A DNA stretch of 64,000 bases. Origin: Mesostigma viride. Its lineage: Eukaryota > Streptophyta > Mesostigmatophyceae > Mesostigmatales > Mesostigmataceae. The notes under the pieces were generated by a model that saw only the letters and a program-made list of their open reading frames with translations, did no database searches and was not told the origin of the DNA. Each line of letters begins with the position of its first letter. Positions within the stretch are counted from its first letter, which is position 1. Positions 18,801-64,000 of this stretch are shown here, one piece after another. The stretch covers positions 846,759 through 910,758 of the forward strand of contig RPFO01000138.1 in assembly GCA_009746045.1 (NCBI GenBank). The letters are read 5' to 3'. The translations under genes and the position numbers were made by a program.

Positions 18801-20057
18801 GTATAAGGGCCGGGGTTGAACACAGCCAGGGTAGACAGGTGCCTTCCCCAGCGGAACAGCGCGGGGGAGGAGCGTGGGCTGACAACAAAATGGGTGCACT
18901 GTGGGTGACGTACGCACTTCCACTGGTGACAGGCCAGGCCAGGCCCCCCATTACAGCGAATGACACGCACACATTTTCAACCACTATTCTTTTTGTCGCC
19001 CACTAGCAGGGCACCTTGTGATTCCCTTGTGCCGAGTTGGGGCGGAAGTAGTAGGGCACACCCTGCGCCTGCATCTTGGCGGCCAGGCTCTCATCGAGCG
19101 CGACCACCATGAAGTTGGGGATGCCGATGCGCTTGATGGAGTCTAGGAAGCCCTGCAGGCCTGGCGCCGCGCTGTTGGCAACCGCCACCATGACCTCGCG
19201 GTTTATGGCGACGCGTGACAGCACCTCACACAGCTGCTCATGGCCGCCACAGTTGACGGGGAAGGGGCCGTCCTCGGGGGCCACTAGGTGCAGCTTCTTG
19301 GCCACGCCAGCCACCACGGGGGGAGGGTGGCAGTCCGGCGCCTCGCCATTGACGAGGACAAACGGGTCTGGGTACGTGGGAGCCCAGGGGGTGAGGCTCT
19401 CCAGCTGCTCCTCCCCCACAGGGCCCGCCTGTGCGACTGTCACGGTGCCAGATTTTGCCACGACAGCTGAAGTGGGCCGAAGGGAGGAAGCACCCACGGT
19501 AAGAGGAGCGTCACTAGCAGCGCCGGAGGACGCCTGTATGGCCGCCGTAGCGGCAGCTAGCACGTCGTCTGCCCGCGCAAGAACCTGTCCGGACGAGCTG
19601 GAGTCGATAGACTCTGTTGGTGCCGAAAGCATGCTCGGGAGATGGGCTTCGGATGCGAGATTTTGCACACGTGCCGAGAATGGGTCCTTCGTGGCGGAAT
19701 CCGTGGGCACTGACGAATGCCAGCCGTGCCGTGGATCGGGGTGCAGGCTCGCAGGAGCAGTAATCATGCCCGTACCCAATAGAAGAAGAGGAGCAGCGAT
19801 TGACAACGAAATTACAAATGGCCATATCCACGACGCACCCCTACGTGGCGCCTGCAGCACGGAACGGAAATGCCATGTGCAGACAATAAGCAACGTTATG
19901 GATTACAAGCTTGGGGGGGTTCTAACCTTCGCGTACAACGCAAAGCGACAAATGACTTCGAAAATTCAAATTATAGCTGACTTGGAAAATACAGCACTAC
20001 AAAACTAAACCAGGAAAATCTGTCACGCAAAAGGAGGTGGCATACCTGCTGCCTCAT
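14880..20057 (-). CDS. Tandem-domain GT77 glycosyltransferase, RRA-like arabinosyltransferase family (5 exons)
   Basis: The exon model joins 20057-20046, 19851-19015, 18483-18037, 17240-16378 and 15813-14880, and encodes 1030 aa. All junctions are GT-AG with compatible phases. The start ATG gives MRQQ, and the next exon adds APRRGASWIWPFVISLSIAA, so this is a type II membrane anchor (about residues 12-31) with a Golgi/ER lumenal body. After an S/T/A-rich stem (about 35-190), domain 1 (about 200-520) has LLTDTDVVYMRDPF with the metal- and sugar-nucleotide-binding D306-T-D308. It also has DVEGMTDGWDNGTSHGF, FLPSHDG, FLNSK and HVNYHTDKPAKM, all matching plant RRA/HPAT-type GT77 enzymes that add arabinose to hydroxyproline-linked glycans. 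Domain 2 (about 590-950) repeats this layout (VEVMSDGWDDQSAYGYDHVI, NKELFLPSHGGY) but has D713-S-G715 in place of DxD. The substrate is inference. It is transcribed away from the carboxypeptidase gene. Confidence 0.85.
16378..17240 (-). CDS. GT77 gene exon 4: end of domain 1, start of domain 2
   Basis: 863 bases: phase 0 acceptor (CTCAG|GTT) and phase 2 donor (CG|GTGAGT). It begins VLFRIVRFNPVL and contains HVNYHTDKPAKMVLVADYYL, the C-terminal signature of an RRA domain. It then passes a linker (WLPESRRAALEQRC) and starts the second domain with LSELILVVPGHL and WAVARLLLALGHNILLVDSG. The D-S-G replaces the expected DxD. Confidence 0.9.
17521..18060 (-). repeat. 30-bp minisatellite, 18 units, each carrying a 5' splice site
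   Basis: Eighteen contiguous 30-bp units. On the gene strand each reads CCCCTCTGCTTCCTC, then CAC (or AAC), TCCAAG, then the donor GTGAGC. The unit nearest exon 3 supplies the real exon end and donor; the other 17 repeat it into the intron. Because 30 is a multiple of three and the donor is phase 0, use of any downstream copy would add 10 residues per unit (VSPLCFLHSK) without shifting frame. Unit-to-unit differences are few, including GTGAGG in the last copy. Confidence 0.95.
18037..18483 (-). CDS. GT77 gene exon 3: DxD core of domain 1
   Basis: 149 codons starting VSAQKFGILKEFVGVGCSVL and containing the DTD metal-binding motif, DPFPYIHRDADVEGMTDGWD and LELFLPSHDGHL. It ends FLNSK before donor GTGAGC (18036-18031). 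An acceptor CAG lies at 18486-18484. The last 24 exon bases plus the donor are the prototype of the 30-bp repeat that fills the start of the following intron. Confidence 0.9.
19015..19851 (-). CDS. GT77 gene exon 2: membrane anchor, stem, start of domain 1
   Basis: 279 codons, phase 0 at both ends, donor AAG|GTGCCC. Encodes the membrane helix, a low-complexity stem, then the first part of the Rossmann-like domain: CEVLSRVAINREVMVAVAN and FLDSIKRIGIPNFMVVALDE, where RRA proteins have the conserved NYLVVALD-type strand. It ends GNHK, just before the K-F-x-I-L helix in the next exon. Confidence 0.85.
20046..20057 (-). CDS. GT77 gene exon 1 (coding part)
   Basis: Four codons ATG AGG CAG CAG followed by donor GTATGC. 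I chose this start because the large exon's own frame has no ATG before the membrane segment and meets a TAA at 19905-19903. The acceptor TGCTGCAG at 19857-19852 is strong and in phase 0 with this donor. The join MRQQ|APRRG gives a basic N-terminus before the membrane helix, as in type II proteins. Upstream transcript extent is unknown. Confidence 0.6.
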
Positions 20058-20862
20058 TCTTGAATGGCCGCGGCGAAGTCCAGAATTCTACTTATCTAAA
20101 AGAATTATTCCAGTTTCCAAAAACACCATTGGTCAGCATAATTCTGAAGCGCAGCGTGCAAGCTGCATGGCTTGAGTTGCAGAGTGAGAATGCGAAGTGC
20201 AGCAGTGCAAAAGGCCAGGGGTGACATGAAAGAACTTTGACACGCACACGGCCATGGCTGCCTAAATAATGACCCGGGAGCCCGTAATGGGCCATTTTGC
20301 GAGGAGCACCTTGATTGGTTTATAGTTGTGGAAAAGTAGTTGATGCATGGCTATCAGCGTATAGGTACTAAGACTGCCACTTGTGCGCAATTTTGGGATT
20401 GCCTTGCATCGGAAGGGCAAAACCCTGCTGGTTCTGTACGTTGCTGGCTGTGCATGTACTGGTGGTCGGGGAAGCTGTGCGCGTGCATGACTCTTAACTA
20501 ATCGAGGGTTCCTCCTTGAAAAAAGCAAGCAGGCCTGTCAATATGCCGTTCCCGTGAGCGCAGTAAGGGCACATTGCGCGGCCAGGCCATGATCAGCCGT
20601 TAATTTGCCGGGGGGCGAAACAATTTGGTCCTGAAGGTTACCTAGTCTTCAAATTTCAGAACTTCCATCATAAAACGACTGCTGCCGACAGCCATGGCGG
20701 AACCAACCGTGGCCATTTGCATTGTGTTTAGACATTTAAACAAAAGGGATGTTCCGCTTTCTATAGAGGTGTCAGTCGCAATCGCTAACGCCCCTTTCCC
20801 ACGCACGTGATCAAATTAATACGCGGCTTCTAGTGAATCAGTTGTCTGCCTGCGCCATCGAC
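20058..20862. promoter_or_regulatory. Shared intergenic region between divergent genes
   Basis: About 805 bp separate the start codons of the minus-strand GT77 gene (20057) and the plus-strand carboxypeptidase gene (20863). Both promoters and both 5' untranslated regions must fit here, which makes a bidirectional promoter likely. I see no decisive TATA box. Small ORFs here are unsupported. Confidence 0.55.
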
Positions 20863-63346
<42,484 letters not shown>

Positions 63347-64000
63347 GTATGCCCACGCTTGTCAAGGACTGGACGTGGCCACATGCTCCTCCATGGGTGG
63401 TCCGTGTGCAACTGGGCAGTGGCATCGCACAGCTCGTGCAGCCGTATCAGTGTGTGGGTATGGCTGGAACACACAATCCCTTGACCACACAGGCAAGCAC
63501 CCTGGGTGGACCGCCCGTGTTGCATTTGTGAACTATGTCGGGTTGGCCCGCGTCCCAAAAGTGCAACCAGGCCTCACGCAAGCAAGCGGGCCCCCACGCA
63601 TTTTTTTGTCAATCGTGATGCTGCAAGAGGCGCTTGCCACTTTTTCACGCCATCATTGTGGGGGCGGGGGCATTTGGCTGTGCCACGCACCGCTGATGAG
63701 GGAGAGTGGGCTGCGGTTTTCTTGCGGTTGTTGGGCAGAAGGATGCTGCAACTACATACGGTGAGCAATGGTGTGTCTGATAGGGGGGGGATACGCTAGG
63801 TTGGTTTGTAATGGAGCACAGGCGGTGTTTTTGCGCAGATTGGGTAGTTCTTAGGCTAGTGGCCTGCATATGAGATCTTTGCAGATATGGCTGTGGCAAT
63901 AAGGAGCCTTATACCTTACTGGGCAGGAGTATTCAGCTTTTTTGTTAGTCCCAGTACCCACGATGCCTGCTTGCTAACATCTTCGGTAAATTGGCATATG
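63347..64000 (+). other. Unresolved 3' part of CCP gene or its downstream flank
   Basis: The last 20-40 residues of the peptidase domain and the stop codon should lie here or beyond the window, but I could not find them with confidence. A TGTAA motif at 63807-63811 could be a poly(A) signal. No other gene is recognised. Confidence 0.4.

Overview
The window is eukaryotic nuclear DNA, most likely from a green alga (Chlorophyta, probably Chlamydomonadales). This rests on short GC-rich exons with GT-AG introns (one GC-AG), TGTAA motifs near apparent 3' ends, a GT77 arabinosyltransferase-type gene of the kind that modifies hydroxyproline-rich wall glycoproteins, a ciliary-type cytosolic carboxypeptidase, and very abundant minisatellites. 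The species assignment is inference. No bacterial gene organisation, rRNA, tRNA or CRISPR was seen.

Layout. 1-14 kb is a graveyard of mobile and repetitive DNA: a 179-bp tandem repeat with a perfect palindrome (1-520), an unrecognised 331-residue ORF (1326-2321), a decayed minus-strand LTR retroelement (about 2880-7370: protease, zinc knuckle and gag remnants, an RNase H/viroplasmin-type domain ORF, a PBS-like site and one LTR), a TTAA-flanked inverted-repeat element (8330-10232), a MITE with 38-bp inverted repeats (11411-11832) and a broken LINE reverse transcriptase (about 11880-13190).

14.88-20.06 kb (minus strand) holds a complete five-exon gene for a predicted 1030-residue type II membrane protein with two tandem RRA-like GT77 domains. 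The first keeps the DxD motif; the second has D-S-G there. The donor of its third exon is repeated 18 times as an in-frame 30-bp minisatellite.

20.86-63.35 kb (plus strand) is one very large gene for a cytosolic carboxypeptidase (M14 family, CCP1/AGTPBP1/Nna1-like). It is divergent from the GT77 gene across about 0.8 kb. I could join 24 exons by phase-compatible splice sites. They give about 1120 residues: an ARM-like N-terminal region, the CCP N-domain, and the zinc peptidase domain with all key residues. Coding sequence is only about 8% of the 42.5-kb span. More than half of the span is intronic tandem repeat, including a 13.2-kb array of a 26-bp unit in intron 2, a 3.4-kb array in intron 9 and a 4.4-kb array in intron 20. 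Intron 12 carries a hAT transposon with an 8-bp target duplication, and intron 3 a two-copy element inserted inside a 53-bp minisatellite. The extreme C-terminus and 3' end (after 63346) are not resolved.

Functionally, the two genes are a secretory-pathway glycosyltransferase and a tubulin-tail (de)glutamylation-type peptidase. Their adjacency suggests no shared pathway beyond a possible bidirectional promoter.
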